NCBI GenBank assembly: GCA_037045155.1 | Contig: JBAOIG010000002.1 | Span: forward strand, 62,001-126,000 | Source: Thermomicrobiales bacterium | GTDB taxonomy: Bacteria; Chloroflexota; Chloroflexia; Thermomicrobiales; CFX8 | Length of the DNA stretch: 64,000 nt | Reading direction: 5' to 3' | Shown: piece by piece, positions 20,014 to 28,955 of the stretch | Layout of the letters: each line of letters starts with the position of its first letter | Numbering within the stretch: the first letter of the stretch is position 1 | Translations under genes and position numbers: made by a program | The notes under the pieces: model-generated | Database searches by the model: none | The model's input: the letters and a program-made list of their open reading frames with translations, nothing else | Told to the model about the DNA's origin: nothing

Positions 20014-20084
20014 ATCGGCCTCCTGCTCCCGCACGACCCGTGCGCGCGGTGTCGTTCTCGTCCTGTCCCGCTGCCTCTCGCGCC

Positions 20085-20618
20085 TCAGCGCGCGAGTGCT
20101 GCCCGCATCTGCTGAAGTTGCGACGTGACGCTAGCGTCAATCAACCGATCGCCAATGCGCGCGACAAGCCCGCCGATCAGCGATGGATCGGTCGTCGTGC
20201 GCAGCTCGATCTGTTTGCCAACGATCTGGTGGAGCTGTTCCCTGACCTGCTCTCGCTCGGCCGCCGTCAGGTCGACCGCGGTCGTCACATCGGCGATCGC
20301 GATCCCCTGGGCATCGAGGACCATGTCGCCGTAGACCGACAGCAGCTCGGGGAGGATGTCAAAGCGGTGACGCTCGATCAGCATGTAGGCCAGGTTGCGC
20401 ACGTACTGCTGCGTGTCGCCCGGCAACAGCCGGTCGATCGCGGCGCGTTTGCCCTGCTCCGACACGTTCGGGCTGGTAAAGAACTCGCCGGCCACCACAT
20501 CGCTCGCTGCGTTAGCCAGCGTGGTGAGGTCGGCCTGCCACTGATCCCGCGTGCCGGCCTCCGACGCGATGTCGAAGACGGCCTGCGCGTAGCGCTTGGC
20601 TACCCCGCGAATCGCCAT
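20085..20618 (-). CDS. atpH: F0F1 ATP synthase subunit delta
   Basis: This 177-residue peripheral stalk subunit links the top of F1 to subunit b. It has the OSCP-type N-terminal helical domain (RGVAKRYAQAVFDIA) and the C-terminal domain with the conserved TTAVDLTAAEREQVREQL and TTDPSLIGGLVARIGDRLID. The stop overlaps a small CTCGCGC/GCGCGAG hairpin in the gap to atpA. It lies in the expected b-delta-alpha order. Confidence 0.94.
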   Translation of the reverse strand: MAIRGVAKRYAQAVFDIASEAGTRDQWQADLTTLANAASDVVAGEFFTSPNVSEQGKRAAIDRLLPGDTQQYVRNLAYMLIERHRFDILPELLSVYGDMVLDAQGIAIADVTTAVDLTAAEREQVREQLHQIVGKQIELRTTTDPSLIGGLVARIGDRLIDASVTSQLQQMRAALAR

Positions 20619-20651
20619 CGGATGCCCCTCCTCTCGCGCTGGCGCGTGTTG

Positions 20652-21176
20652 TTAGTCATCCGTCACCGGCGCGCTGCCATTGCTGCTGGCCGCGCTAGCC
20701 TCGGCCAGCGCCTCCTCGATCAGCTGCGACTGTGCGTCGCGGTCGAGGTTGGCGCGGACAATCTTCGAGGCCGCCAGCACGGCAAGGTCGCCGACCTCGC
20801 GTCGCAGGTCGGCTCGCGCCTGGGCAGTCTCGGCGATAATCGTCTCGCGAGCCTTGGCGATCAACTCATCGCCCTGCGTCTGTGCCTGCTCCTTCGAGCG
20901 GGCGATGTGCTGGTCGCCGACCTCGCGAGCGCGGGCAATCAACGCCTGCCCCTCGCGCCGGGCCTCGGCCATGATCTCTTCGTTTTGAGCACGGGTTTTC
21001 TGGAGCTCGTCCTCCATGCGTTGGGCGGCCTCGATGCTCTCGCGGATGCGCTCCTGGCGCGTGTCGAGCATGCCGGTGATCGGCCCCAACGCGAACTTCC
21101 AGAACAGCCAGATAAAGATCAGGAAGGCCACGATCTGGACGAGCAGATTTGCGCCGTTAATACCTAGTGCGCCCAT
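20652..21176 (-). CDS. atpF: F0F1 ATP synthase subunit b
   Basis: This 174-residue subunit forms the outer stalk dimer. A single N-terminal membrane helix (LLVQIVAFLIFIWLFWKFALGPI) is followed by a long charged coiled coil rich in Glu, Arg, Ala and Gln, ending at an acidic/Ser tail. Length and layout match bacterial AtpF. It is separated from atpE by 179 bases that contain two hairpins, an unusually long gap for this operon. Confidence 0.93.
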   Translation of the reverse strand: MGALGINGANLLVQIVAFLIFIWLFWKFALGPITGMLDTRQERIRESIEAAQRMEDELQKTRAQNEEIMAEARREGQALIARAREVGDQHIARSKEQAQTQGDELIAKARETIIAETAQARADLRREVGDLAVLAASKIVRANLDRDAQSQLIEEALAEASAASSNGSAPVTDD

Positions 21177-21232
21177 GAGTCCCCTCGACCTGTGTGCAGT
21201 CGATCTGCCAGCCAGGGTTGTTAAGCCCCAGC

Positions 21233-21311
21233 CGTTCGACGCATGCGTCGAACGCCCTGCCGGCTCGCCAGCGTCTCGCTATGGCGGAGAGGGGAGGCAA
21301 TGCCGCCCCTC
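21233..21311 (-). repeat. Two hairpins in the atpE-atpF gap
   Basis: One is a perfect 22-base palindrome at 21233-21254 (half site CGTTCGACGCA), which as RNA gives a 9-base-pair stem with a CAUG loop. The other, at 21289-21311, pairs GAGGGG with CCCCTC around an inner GGC/GCC stem with an AAT loop. Both lie downstream of atpE on its own transcript. Confidence 0.6.
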
Positions 21312-21355
21312 CAGCCCGCGTGCCAACGACGGTCGTCAGCACGTCACATCAGATG

Positions 21356-21610
21356 CTAGATCACGAACGCGATGATGATGGCGATAACGAAGGCGTAAAT
21401 TGCGACGGCTTCGGCCAGACCAGCGCCGATGATCATCGTCGTGCGGATATCGCCGGCAGCCTCAGGATTGCGACCGAGGGCCTCCATCGCCTTGGCAACG
21501 GCCATGCCGATGCCGATGCCAGGGCCGATCGCGCCCAGGCCGATCGCCAGCGCCGCGCCAATCGCCTTGGCAGCGCTTACGGCATCGGGACCGGTAACAC
21601 CACTGAACAT
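21356..21610 (-). CDS. atpE: F0F1 ATP synthase subunit c
   Basis: This 84-residue proteolipid forms the rotating c ring. Two membrane helices are joined by the polar loop ALGRNPEAAGDIR, whose R-N-P motif contacts gamma and epsilon. The ion-binding Glu is in the second helix (IIGAGLAEAVAIYAFVIA). I see no clear Na+-binding signature, so proton coupling is more likely. The open frame extends 17 residues upstream, but the ATG at 21610 is preceded by GAGGAG. Hairpins flank the gene on both sides, perhaps to raise its expression. Confidence 0.95.
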   Translation of the reverse strand: MFSGVTGPDAVSAAKAIGAALAIGLGAIGPGIGIGMAVAKAMEALGRNPEAAGDIRTTMIIGAGLAEAVAIYAFVIAIIIAFVI

Positions 21611-21741
21611 GCTGCAGTTCTCCTCTCGCCGGAAGGGCCAGTCCCCGACCCGGCTCTCCAATCGATCGGAGCCACCCCCAACGGGGCGCCCCCTCCGCCC
21701 AATAACCCCTTGGGCCGGTTGGCCCGCAGACCCGTGATCCT

Positions 21742-21761
21742 GGAGAGAGCATGCTCTCTCC
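21742..21761 (-). repeat. Perfect palindrome between atpB and atpE
   Basis: A 20-base perfect palindrome (half site GGAGAGAGCA) lies just after the atpB stop. As RNA it forms an 8-base-pair stem with a CAUG loop, like the larger hairpin on the other side of atpE. Confidence 0.55.
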
Positions 21762-21766
21762 GGTTG

Positions 21767-22705
21767 CTAGTCACCCGCGCTCGTCGCGGGGACTGCCGCT
21801 CGATGCGGCTCCTCACCAGGCTCGTGTACGTGCCCGTGCTCGTCACTCCCCGCTGTTGCCAGCGCAATGTAGACCAGCGTCAGCAGCGCGAAGATCAGCG
21901 CCTGAATGAAGCCAAAGAGAACCTCGAGCAAGAGGAAGATCGTCGGCAGGCCGAACATGATGACGACCAGCCACTTCGTCTTCTCGAGGATCGCCGCGGA
22001 CATGGAGATCATGACCCCGACGAGCACCTCGCCCGCGAAGATGTTGCCAAAGAGACGGAACGAGAGCGAGATAATGCGCGAGACCTCGGAGATCACTTCG
22101 ATCGGGAACATGAACGGCGGATCGGCCATGTGCTTGATGCGCCCACCAAAGCCATGCGCTGCGATGCCAGCGATCTGGACTGAGACGAACGCGATCAGCG
22201 CCATCGCCAGAGTCATGTTCAGGTCCGCGTTCGGCGCGCGCAGCAGCGGGGGCGCAGGCTCGTGCTCGGCCTTCGTCGAGGCCAGCGTCACAACGCCGTC
22301 GCCGGGGTGTTGGGCCGAGGCGACCATCGCCGATGTTTCGTTGCTTTCCGACCAGCCACACAGGCTCTTGCACTGGATCGTGCCGACGCCCGGCAGCAGG
22401 CCGGAGTAATTCGCGAGAATGATGAAGATGAAGAGTGAGCCGATCAGCGGGAAGATCTTCCGGCCAACCTGCCGGCCGGCCGCGCCCTCCACCAGACTGA
22501 GCAGGAAGTCAGCGACCATCTCGAAAATGCTCTGCGCGCGACCGGGGATCAGGGTGGCTTTCCGGGCGATCAGCGCGCCGACGATGATGATCACCGCCAT
22601 GACGATGACCATCTGGAGGAAAGAGTTCGTGATGTTGAGCGTGCCGAGTGGCCCGAGGTCAGCAGACCAGAGCGATTCCGCCTTAACCGAGACGTGGACT
22701 TCCAC
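21767..22705 (-). CDS. atpB: F0F1 ATP synthase subunit a
   Basis: This 312-residue membrane subunit forms the proton half-channels next to the c ring. The essential Arg is in the motif LSFRLFGNIFAGEVLVG, and the C-terminal helix segment GLPTIFLLLEVLFGFIQALIFALLTLVYIALA is typical. A loop of about 60 residues between early helices, containing a Cys-rich stretch near CKSLCGW and a PAPPLL segment, makes it longer than the usual 240-270. The start is a GTG immediately after the atpZ stop. The acidic and His-rich tail is exposed. Confidence 0.95.
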   Translation of the reverse strand: MEVHVSVKAESLWSADLGPLGTLNITNSFLQMVIVMAVIIIVGALIARKATLIPGRAQSIFEMVADFLLSLVEGAAGRQVGRKIFPLIGSLFIFIILANYSGLLPGVGTIQCKSLCGWSESNETSAMVASAQHPGDGVVTLASTKAEHEPAPPLLRAPNADLNMTLAMALIAFVSVQIAGIAAHGFGGRIKHMADPPFMFPIEVISEVSRIISLSFRLFGNIFAGEVLVGVMISMSAAILEKTKWLVVIMFGLPTIFLLLEVLFGFIQALIFALLTLVYIALATAGSDEHGHVHEPGEEPHRAAVPATSAGD

Positions 22706-23041
22706 TCAGTGTCCCCCTCCGCGCGGCTTCGCGGCGTCCGTAGGGCGCGACCGCGAGCCTGAATCCCCCTGCGTCTGGGCGTCCGTCTTCGACTTCAGCT
22801 GCACTCGTCCCCGTTTGGGATCACCGAGCATAGCCAACTCATAGAGTGAATACCCAGCCGCCCCAAGACCGAGCACTACACCAATGAGTGTAAAGATAGG
22901 CATGGTCCCAAGCCAGCGGTCGAGAAGAATTCCTCCCCCGACACACAATAAGAGACTGCCCACGACGGTGAAGCCTAACCCTGAGGCGGCGCCAATCGCT
23001 TGCCAGTCTCTTTTAGTCTCCGGACCTAGCGGGTTATCCAT
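22706..23041 (-). CDS. AtpZ/AtpI family ATP synthase accessory protein
   Basis: This 111-residue protein has two membrane helices (GLGFTVVGSLLLCVGGGILLD and TLIGVVLGLGAAGYSLYEL) and a charged tail, as in the AtpZ/AtpI family encoded first in many atp operons and linked to c-ring assembly or Mg2+ handling. I place the start at the ATG at 23041 rather than the in-frame GTG at 23059, because a purine-rich GAGGGGCGGG precedes it. It is followed directly by atpB. Confidence 0.8.
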   Translation of the reverse strand: MDNPLGPETKRDWQAIGAASGLGFTVVGSLLLCVGGGILLDRWLGTMPIFTLIGVVLGLGAAGYSLYELAMLGDPKRGRVQLKSKTDAQTQGDSGSRSRPTDAAKPRGGGH

Positions 23042-23115
23042 GATGGTCCCGCCCCTCACACTCCGTGCAGTGTATCACAATGCCCCGGCACGCCAGAACC
23101 CCAGATATTCGCCGA

Positions 23116-24777
23116 TCAATCGTAAACGGAATGCGCTTCGCGCGGCTCGGATCGCTCAATCGGCAACGGCCGCTGCTCGCCCTCACGCAGGATCTTCGTC
23201 GCGGCGGCGACAAAGTCGCGGAACAGCGGGTGCGGCCTGGTCGGCCGTGATTTGAGCTCGGGATGGAACTGGACACCGACGAACCATGGGTGATCGATCA
23301 GCTCCATGATCTCGGCCAGCCGGCCATCCGGCGACTCGCCGGAGATGATCAGCCCACCCTCCTCCAGCGCGTCGCGATAGGCGTTGTTGATCTCGTAGCG
23401 ATGGCGGTGACGCTCGGTAACCAGGTCGGTTCCGTAGGCTGCCGCTGCGCGGGTGCCGGGGACCAGCTTGCAGGGCCATGCGCCGAGCCGCATTGTGCCG
23501 CCCATCTCGACATCCTTCTGATCGGGCATGAGGTCGATGACCGGGTTGCGGGTCGCCGGGTCGATCTCGGTCGAGTTTGCGTCGGCCAGGCCCAGCACGT
23601 TGCGGGCGACATCGATCGCCGCCATATGGAGCCCGTAGCACAGCCCGAGATAGGGCACGTGCTCCTCGCGGGCATAGCGCGCCGCCAGCACCTTGCCTTC
23701 GATCCCGCGCGACCCGAAGCCGCCAGGGACGACGATCCCGGCGCTGTGGCTGAGCTGCTCGCGCAATTCCGCCTCGGTAAGCTGCTCGGAGTTCACCCAC
23801 CGAATGTCGACTGCGACATCGTTGGCCAGCCCGGCGTGCGTCAGCGCCTCGGCGACGCTCATGTAGGCATCGTGCAGCTCGACGTACTTCCCGACGAGGG
23901 CAATCTCCAGCCGCTTCCGCGGCGTCTTGATGTGCTCGACCAGATCGGTCCACTCGGCGAGATCTGGCTCGGAGGGCCAGGAGAAGTGCTGGGACAGGTA
24001 GTCGCCCAGTCCGGCCGCCTCCAGCATCAGCGGCACCTCATAGATCGTCTCCGCCGTCTCGAGCGGGATGACTGCGTCCTCGTCCACGTCGCAGAAGAGG
24101 GCGATCTTGGAGACGATGTCGGGTGTCACCTCGCTATCTGCGCGCACGATGATGACATCCGGCTGGATACCGGCCGCTCGCAGCTCGCGGACCGAATGCT
24201 GCGTCGGCTTGGTCTTCATCTCCCCGGTTGCGCCGACACGAGGCAGCAGGGTGACGTGCATATAGAGGACGTTGCGCCGGCCCTCGTCCTTGCGCATCTG
24301 TCGAATCGCTTCCAGAAAGGGCTGCGACTCGATATCGCCGACGGTGCCACCCACCTCGACAATGACGACGTCCGGCTGGTGCTGGCGGGCGAGGTGGTGG
24401 ATGCGATCCTTGATCTCGTTGGTGATATGCGGGATGACCTGGATTGTGCCGCCGAGATAGTCGCCACGACGCTCCTTGGCAATGACCGAGGAGTAGACCT
24501 GGCCGGTCGTGATGTTCGACCCGCGCGAGACGTTCTCGTCGGTGAAGCGCTCGTAATGGCCGAGGTCGAGATCCGCCTCAGCGCCATCCTCGGTGACGAA
24601 CACCTCGCCATGCTGATACGGAGACATCGTTCCTGGATCGACGTTGAGGTACGGGTCAAGCTTCATAATGGCGACGCTCAGACCGCGCGCCTTCAATAAT
24701 CTGCCGATCGAGGCCGTCGAGATGCCCTTGCCGACCGACGACACGACGCCACCCGTGACGAAAATATACTTGGGCAC
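23116..24777 (-). CDS. pyrG: CTP synthase
   Basis: This 553-residue enzyme aminates UTP to CTP using ATP and glutamine. The synthetase domain starts with KYIFVTGGVVSSVGKGI (P-loop) and contains the DPYLNVDPGTMSPYQHGEVFVTEDGAE-type region. The C-terminal class I glutamine amidotransferase has the nucleophile Cys in YLGLCYGLHMAAID and the His/Glu pair in VQFHPELKSRP. The usual C-L-G after the nucleophile is C-Y-G here. A GTG start with GGCGGAGG upstream is preferred to an in-frame start eight codons earlier. It lies 74 bases before atpZ. Confidence 0.96.
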   Translation of the reverse strand: MPKYIFVTGGVVSSVGKGISTASIGRLLKARGLSVAIMKLDPYLNVDPGTMSPYQHGEVFVTEDGAEADLDLGHYERFTDENVSRGSNITTGQVYSSVIAKERRGDYLGGTIQVIPHITNEIKDRIHHLARQHQPDVVIVEVGGTVGDIESQPFLEAIRQMRKDEGRRNVLYMHVTLLPRVGATGEMKTKPTQHSVRELRAAGIQPDVIIVRADSEVTPDIVSKIALFCDVDEDAVIPLETAETIYEVPLMLEAAGLGDYLSQHFSWPSEPDLAEWTDLVEHIKTPRKRLEIALVGKYVELHDAYMSVAEALTHAGLANDVAVDIRWVNSEQLTEAELREQLSHSAGIVVPGGFGSRGIEGKVLAARYAREEHVPYLGLCYGLHMAAIDVARNVLGLADANSTEIDPATRNPVIDLMPDQKDVEMGGTMRLGAWPCKLVPGTRAAAAYGTDLVTERHRHRYEINNAYRDALEEGGLIISGESPDGRLAEIMELIDHPWFVGVQFHPELKSRPTRPHPLFRDFVAAATKILREGEQRPLPIERSEPREAHSVYD

Positions 24778-24909
24778 TACACGATCCTCCGCCCACGCCA
24801 TTCCGGCAGCCCCGCCCGGAGCGCCGGAGGCTCCTCGGCCCCCACAACCAGACCCGAGCTCGCACTCGCCGGTCTGGCAACTGCGAGCTGATGAACAAAC
24901 ACGCCGCCC

Positions 24910-24932
24910 GGCCGCGCACTCAGCGCGCGGCC
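24910..24932 (-). terminator. Intrinsic terminator after the MBL-fold gene
   Basis: An 8-base-pair perfect stem (GGCCGCGC with GCGCGGCC) with a 7-base loop begins five bases after the stop at 24938. On the minus strand GGGCGGCGTGTTTGTT follows, giving a short T-rich tail upstream of pyrG. Confidence 0.6.
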
Positions 24933-24937
24933 AGACG

Positions 24938-25573
24938 CTACAGGCTCAGGATGACCACTTCTGGCGACTCGCCGAGATCGCTCGCCCGGACGACGAGCTT
25001 ATCTCGAGGGGTAGCCGCAGCAGCTCCCATCTCCGCCAGAAACTTTTCCAGCGGGTCTCGTTGCGCATCGCCATTCGGCGTGCGGTATTGCATCGGGATA
25101 ACGATCTTCGCATCCAGCAAATTGATGACCTCAACAGCCTGCTTGGCGTCCAGAACCGGGCCGCCGCCGACTGGGATGATGACGATATCGGCCGCGCTGA
25201 ACTTTTCGATTTCGTCCTCACCGGGCTGGTGGCCAAGGTCACCGAGATGAAGGACGACGAGGTCCTCAATCTCAAACAGATAGGCCGTGTTCCGCCCGAG
25301 CTCTGCGCCGCGCTTATCGTCGTGATACGTGCGAACGCCGGTGATGAACACATCGTTCATCTCGTATTCGCCGGGTCCATCGACGATCTTCGGCTCGTTG
25401 GCAACGATTTCGAGCGCGGTGTGCCCGGGGTGCGCATGAGAGAAGGTGACGATGTCGACCTTCTGCTTCTCGACCTTGTAGCCAAAGGAGCGCGGGACCG
25501 GGTCGGTCAGGATGGTCGCATCTCGCGACCGAATACGGAAACAGGCGTGGCCAAACCACTTGATCTCAGCCAT
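24938..25573 (-). CDS. MBL-fold protein of the UPF0173-like group
   Basis: This 211-residue protein has the metallo-beta-lactamase fold: MAEIKWFGHACFRIRSRDATILTDP at the start, then FSHAHPGH, HLGDLGHQP, ADIVIIPVGGGPVLDAKQA and KIVIPMQYRT. The metal motif normally written H-x-H-x-D-H reads H-A-H-P-G-H, so the Asp is replaced by Gly, which may alter or abolish the second metal site. This clade is common in Chloroflexota. The function is not established. I start at the ATG at 25573 before MAEIKW. Confidence 0.8.
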   Translation of the reverse strand: MAEIKWFGHACFRIRSRDATILTDPVPRSFGYKVEKQKVDIVTFSHAHPGHTALEIVANEPKIVDGPGEYEMNDVFITGVRTYHDDKRGAELGRNTAYLFEIEDLVVLHLGDLGHQPGEDEIEKFSAADIVIIPVGGGPVLDAKQAVEVINLLDAKIVIPMQYRTPNGDAQRDPLEKFLAEMGAAAATPRDKLVVRASDLGESPEVVILSL

Positions 25574-25673
25574 CGTCCCCCAACTTACCAGGACGCACTT
25601 CAAGTGTTCAGGTGGGCCATACCGATGTTTTCGGGGTGCCTAGACGAGGATATCACACGCCCGTCGGGACGGG

Positions 25674-26387
25674 CTATTCAGACTCCTCGCCCTCGCCGCC
25701 ATCGTCCCCTGGTCCATACAGTCGATCCAGTACCGGGCGGATGACGTCCCACCCGTAGCCACGGCGGCCGAGGAAGGCGGCTAGGCGACGGCGCTGGGTC
25801 GGCTCGTCGAGCGCGGACAGGCGCGGCAGGCGTTTGCGGGCCAGCGCCAGCGCTGCGTCCTCCTCGCCGAGGTCGATCTCCTCCAGCACGTCGCCGGTCA
25901 CGTTGCGGTCGACTCCCTTGGCCCTCAGCTCGGCCTCCAGCGCACGCCGGCCACGCGGCGAGTGCTCGGCGCGGTTCTCGACCCAGTATTCGGCGAAGGC
26001 GCGATCGTCGAGGTAGTTCCAGCCACGCAGCTTCTCGACCGCCGCGTCGATCGCGGACGGGGCGAACTCGCGCCGCCGCAGCCGGTCACGCACCTCGCGC
26101 TCGGAGCGCGGTCGGTAGGCGACGAAGGTAAGCGCCGCTTCGGTCGCTCGCTCCGCCTCGGCCAGCCCCTCCAGCTCACGAACCGCTGCCTCGTCCAGCT
26201 CGACCCCGCTCCGCAGCCCGCGCTGGACCGCGACGATGGCCGGCAAGGCGAGGGCGAATACGCCGTCGATGAAGACGCTCACCCGCTCCGGATCGCGCTG
26301 AGTCGCCTGCACCTGAGTGATCGTGCCGGCTGCGATCGGGCGTTCCTCGCGCGGTTGCCGGCGCTGTCCCGTCGTGTCTCGTCGCAT
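25674..26387 (-). CDS. recX: RecX family regulatory protein
   Basis: This 237-residue protein matches RecX, which binds RecA filaments and limits their growth. Three-helix repeats are visible: ATEAALTFVAYRPRSEREVRDRLRRREF, IDAAVEKLRGWNYLDDRAFAEYWVENR and the SPRGRRALEAELRAKGV region. The C-terminal part adds LAAFLGRRGYGWDVIRPVLD. The open frame runs 49 residues further upstream, past the promoter-like sequence, so I start at the ATG at 26387 with AGGTGG before it. A LexA-like site lies in its leader. No recA is in the window. Confidence 0.88.
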   Translation of the reverse strand: MRRDTTGQRRQPREERPIAAGTITQVQATQRDPERVSVFIDGVFALALPAIVAVQRGLRSGVELDEAAVRELEGLAEAERATEAALTFVAYRPRSEREVRDRLRRREFAPSAIDAAVEKLRGWNYLDDRAFAEYWVENRAEHSPRGRRALEAELRAKGVDRNVTGDVLEEIDLGEEDAALALARKRLPRLSALDEPTQRRRLAAFLGRRGYGWDVIRPVLDRLYGPGDDGGEGEESE

Positions 26388-26404
26388 CGTCGCCACCTGA
26401 CCTA

Positions 26405-26424
26405 GAACGAATGTGCTGATTCTA
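26405..26424 (-). promoter_or_regulatory. recX promoter with LexA-like site
   Basis: On the minus strand a TAGAAT -10 (26424-26419) is followed two bases later by GCACATTCGTTC (26416-26405), one mismatch from the Gram-positive-type LexA box GAACNNNNGTTC. It overlaps the predicted transcription start. A similar site lies before the helicase gene at 39700. Confidence 0.4.
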
Positions 26425-26518
26425 CCATGAGCAATACGTGATGTCTGTAGTGGCACGGATTTTCGGTGGCGAACGATACTTGCTAAGATTCTGACGCCAT
26501 CTACGGTCGGAGGACTGG

Positions 26519-28936
26519 ATGCCCGCCTCATCACTGCCGCCTCACATGGATCGCAACTCCATGATCAGACTACCGGAGAGTCTCGCGCAGAATTTGCCCG
26601 CATCGCGAACCCCGATCGTCGGGCGAGATGATGAGCTCGCCGCCATTCACCAGACGCTGGTAGATGGTCGCTATCGGCTGGTGACACTGACCGGCGTCGG
26701 AGGTTGCGGCAAGACGCGACTAGCAACCACCGTTGCCGCCGCGATTCACCCCGTCCTCGCCGATGGCGTCTGGTTTGTGGACCTGGCCAGCATCAGTGAT
26801 GAGGCGCTTCTCGCCGATACGATCGCCGCGGCGCTTGAGCTTCCCTTGCTCGTCGATGGCGCTACCGTCGACGCAGTGATCGTCTTTCTCCGCCGGCGAG
26901 CAGCGCTCCTCGTGCTGGACAATTGCGAGCATCTGATCGATGGGTGCGCGGTCCTGGTCGAGCAACTGCTGACCGCCTGTCCCCATCTGCGGGTGCTGGC
27001 GACCAGCCGCGAGCCACTGCAAATACCAGGCGAGCGACAACGGCGCATCGGCCCGCTCACTCTCCCCGATCCTGCAGGTGGCATGGAGCTGAATGAGGCG
27101 GCTGACTCGCCCGCCGTACAACTGTTCGTCGAGCGCGCGCAGGATGGCGCGCCTGACTTCCATCTGACCGCCGACAACGCCTCGGTCGTGGCCGCGATCT
27201 GCATCCGGCTGGATGGCATCCCGCTCGCGCTCGAGCTGGCCGCGGCTCGCGTTCGGATGCTGTCCGTCGAGCAGATCCTCGCGCGACTGGACGAGATGTT
27301 CCAGCTGCGATCCGGCAGCAGCCGCACCGCCCCGACTCGCCAGCAAACGCTGCGTGCGACGCTCGACTGGAGCTACGACCTGCTGACGCCGGGCGAGCAG
27401 GTTGTCTTCCGGCGGCTTTCGGTCTTCGCCAGTGGCTGCGACATCGAGGCAGCCGAAGCGGTCGGCGTTGGTGATGAGATCAATGCTGCCGTCGACCGGG
27501 ACGAGGTCGTCGATCTCATCACCAGACTGGTGGACAAGTCACTCATCGGTGTCCACCAACGCCCACCCACCGCGTGGTATCGCATGCTCGAGCCAGTGCG
27601 ACAGTATGGCATTCAGCGGCTCACGGCAGCCGCCGAGACGGACGCCGCGCTTGCCAGACACGCCGCCTACTATCTCGACCTCGCGCTACGCGCCGAACCA
27701 GAGCTCAGCGGGCCGAGCCAGGTCGAATGGCTGGAGCGGCTGGAGGGTGAGCGGGACAATCTCCGGAACGCGCTCCTCTGGGCAGCCGAGCACGACAAGG
27801 CCGATATGGCACTGCGCATGGCAGTGGCGCTCTTCCATTTCTGGGAAGCTCGCGACTATCTGACCGAAGGTCGCGGGTGGCTGGAGCAGGCGATCCAGGC
27901 ATCCCGGTCGAGCAACAGCGCCGAGTCGCGCGACCTTCGCGTGAAGGCGCTGCGTTGCGCCGGCCGGCTCGCACACCAGCAACGCGATCTGAGCGCGGCG
28001 GAGTCATTCCACTCGGAAAGCCTCGGCCTCGCGCGGGAACTGAATGACCAGCTCGGCATCGCGGCGGCATTGAGCGAGCTGGCGATGGAGGCTCGCCTCG
28101 CCGGGCGGCTGGAACAATCGACCGCGCTCGCCGAGGAGAGTCTGACCCTCTGCGACGAGATCGGGGATCACGCCACAACCGCCTACGCGCTCCTCGAAAG
28201 CGGAATCACCTGGAAAGACCGTGACGATCTTGCTCAGGCGCGTCAATATCTCAACGAAAGCCTGGCGATGTACCAGACGCTCGGCGATGTGCGGTTCATC
28301 GCCATCACCCAGGCGATGCTCGGGCTGACGGCCCTCAAAGCCAACGAGCCAGCCAGCGCCGAACAGCATCTACGGAGCGCAATTGCCGGCCACCATCGCC
28401 TTGGCAACCGCTGGTTTGTGATTTACGACCTGCAGTGGCTTGCCACCGCCATCCTCGCGCGCGGCGAACCGCGCCAGGCGGCGCTGCTCCTCGGCGCGGC
28501 CCACGGTCTCGGCGACGCACTCGGTGAGGTGATCACGCCGATCGGCGGCGCGAACGCCGCGGCTCTGGCCGCACAGGCCCGGGTCGCGCTCGGTGACACC
28601 ACGTTCGCCGCGGCGAGGGGCGAGGGGCTGCTGATGTCACGCGAGCAGGCCGTCGCGACGGCGCTGGCCGCGCCCGACACGCACGAGAAACCGGTTCGTT
28701 CGATATCCGGGTCCCCCGCCGACGATACGCGACTGACGCGCCGCGAACTCCAGGTGGCGTCTCTGCTTGCGCGCGGCTACCGTGACCGGCAGATCGCCGA
28801 CGAGCTGAGTATTTCCGTCGCCACGGTCGGCGTCCACGTCCATCGGGTGCTGGGGAAGCTCGGCATTCGATCGCGCTGGCAGGTAGGCGAAGCACTGGCC
28901 GACACCAGCCAGCGCCAGCAGACGACTCAGACATAG
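26519..28936 (+). CDS. LuxR-family ATPase regulator with NB-ARC, TPR and HTH
   Basis: This 805-residue regulator resembles MalT/AfsR-type STAND ATPases. A P-loop (LTGVGGCGKTRLATTVAAAI) is near residue 60, Walker B LLVLDNCEHLIDG near 137 and the sensor VLATSREPLQIPGERQ near 160. A region of helical TPR-like repeats covers about residues 380-690. The C-terminal GerE helix-turn-helix (LTRRELQVASLLARGYRDRQIADELSISVATVGVHVHRVLGKLGI) binds DNA. The ATG has GGAGGA upstream. Such proteins activate operons after binding ATP and an inducer; the target may be the adjacent small gene at 29095. Confidence 0.88.
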   Translation: MPASSLPPHMDRNSMIRLPESLAQNLPASRTPIVGRDDELAAIHQTLVDGRYRLVTLTGVGGCGKTRLATTVAAAIHPVLADGVWFVDLASISDEALLADTIAAALELPLLVDGATVDAVIVFLRRRAALLVLDNCEHLIDGCAVLVEQLLTACPHLRVLATSREPLQIPGERQRRIGPLTLPDPAGGMELNEAADSPAVQLFVERAQDGAPDFHLTADNASVVAAICIRLDGIPLALELAAARVRMLSVEQILARLDEMFQLRSGSSRTAPTRQQTLRATLDWSYDLLTPGEQVVFRRLSVFASGCDIEAAEAVGVGDEINAAVDRDEVVDLITRLVDKSLIGVHQRPPTAWYRMLEPVRQYGIQRLTAAAETDAALARHAAYYLDLALRAEPELSGPSQVEWLERLEGERDNLRNALLWAAEHDKADMALRMAVALFHFWEARDYLTEGRGWLEQAIQASRSSNSAESRDLRVKALRCAGRLAHQQRDLSAAESFHSESLGLARELNDQLGIAAALSELAMEARLAGRLEQSTALAEESLTLCDEIGDHATTAYALLESGITWKDRDDLAQARQYLNESLAMYQTLGDVRFIAITQAMLGLTALKANEPASAEQHLRSAIAGHHRLGNRWFVIYDLQWLATAILARGEPRQAALLLGAAHGLGDALGEVITPIGGANAAALAAQARVALGDTTFAAARGEGLLMSREQAVATALAAPDTHEKPVRSISGSPADDTRLTRRELQVASLLARGYRDRQIADELSISVATVGVHVHRVLGKLGIRSRWQVGEALADTSQRQQTTQT

Positions 28937-28955
28937 TGGGCCGGCCATCGGCACA

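Noticed and set aside
23263..24699. Long plus-strand open frame opposite pyrG
   Set aside because: pyrG carries all expected motifs on the minus strand; the plus-strand frame has none and no ribosome-binding site.
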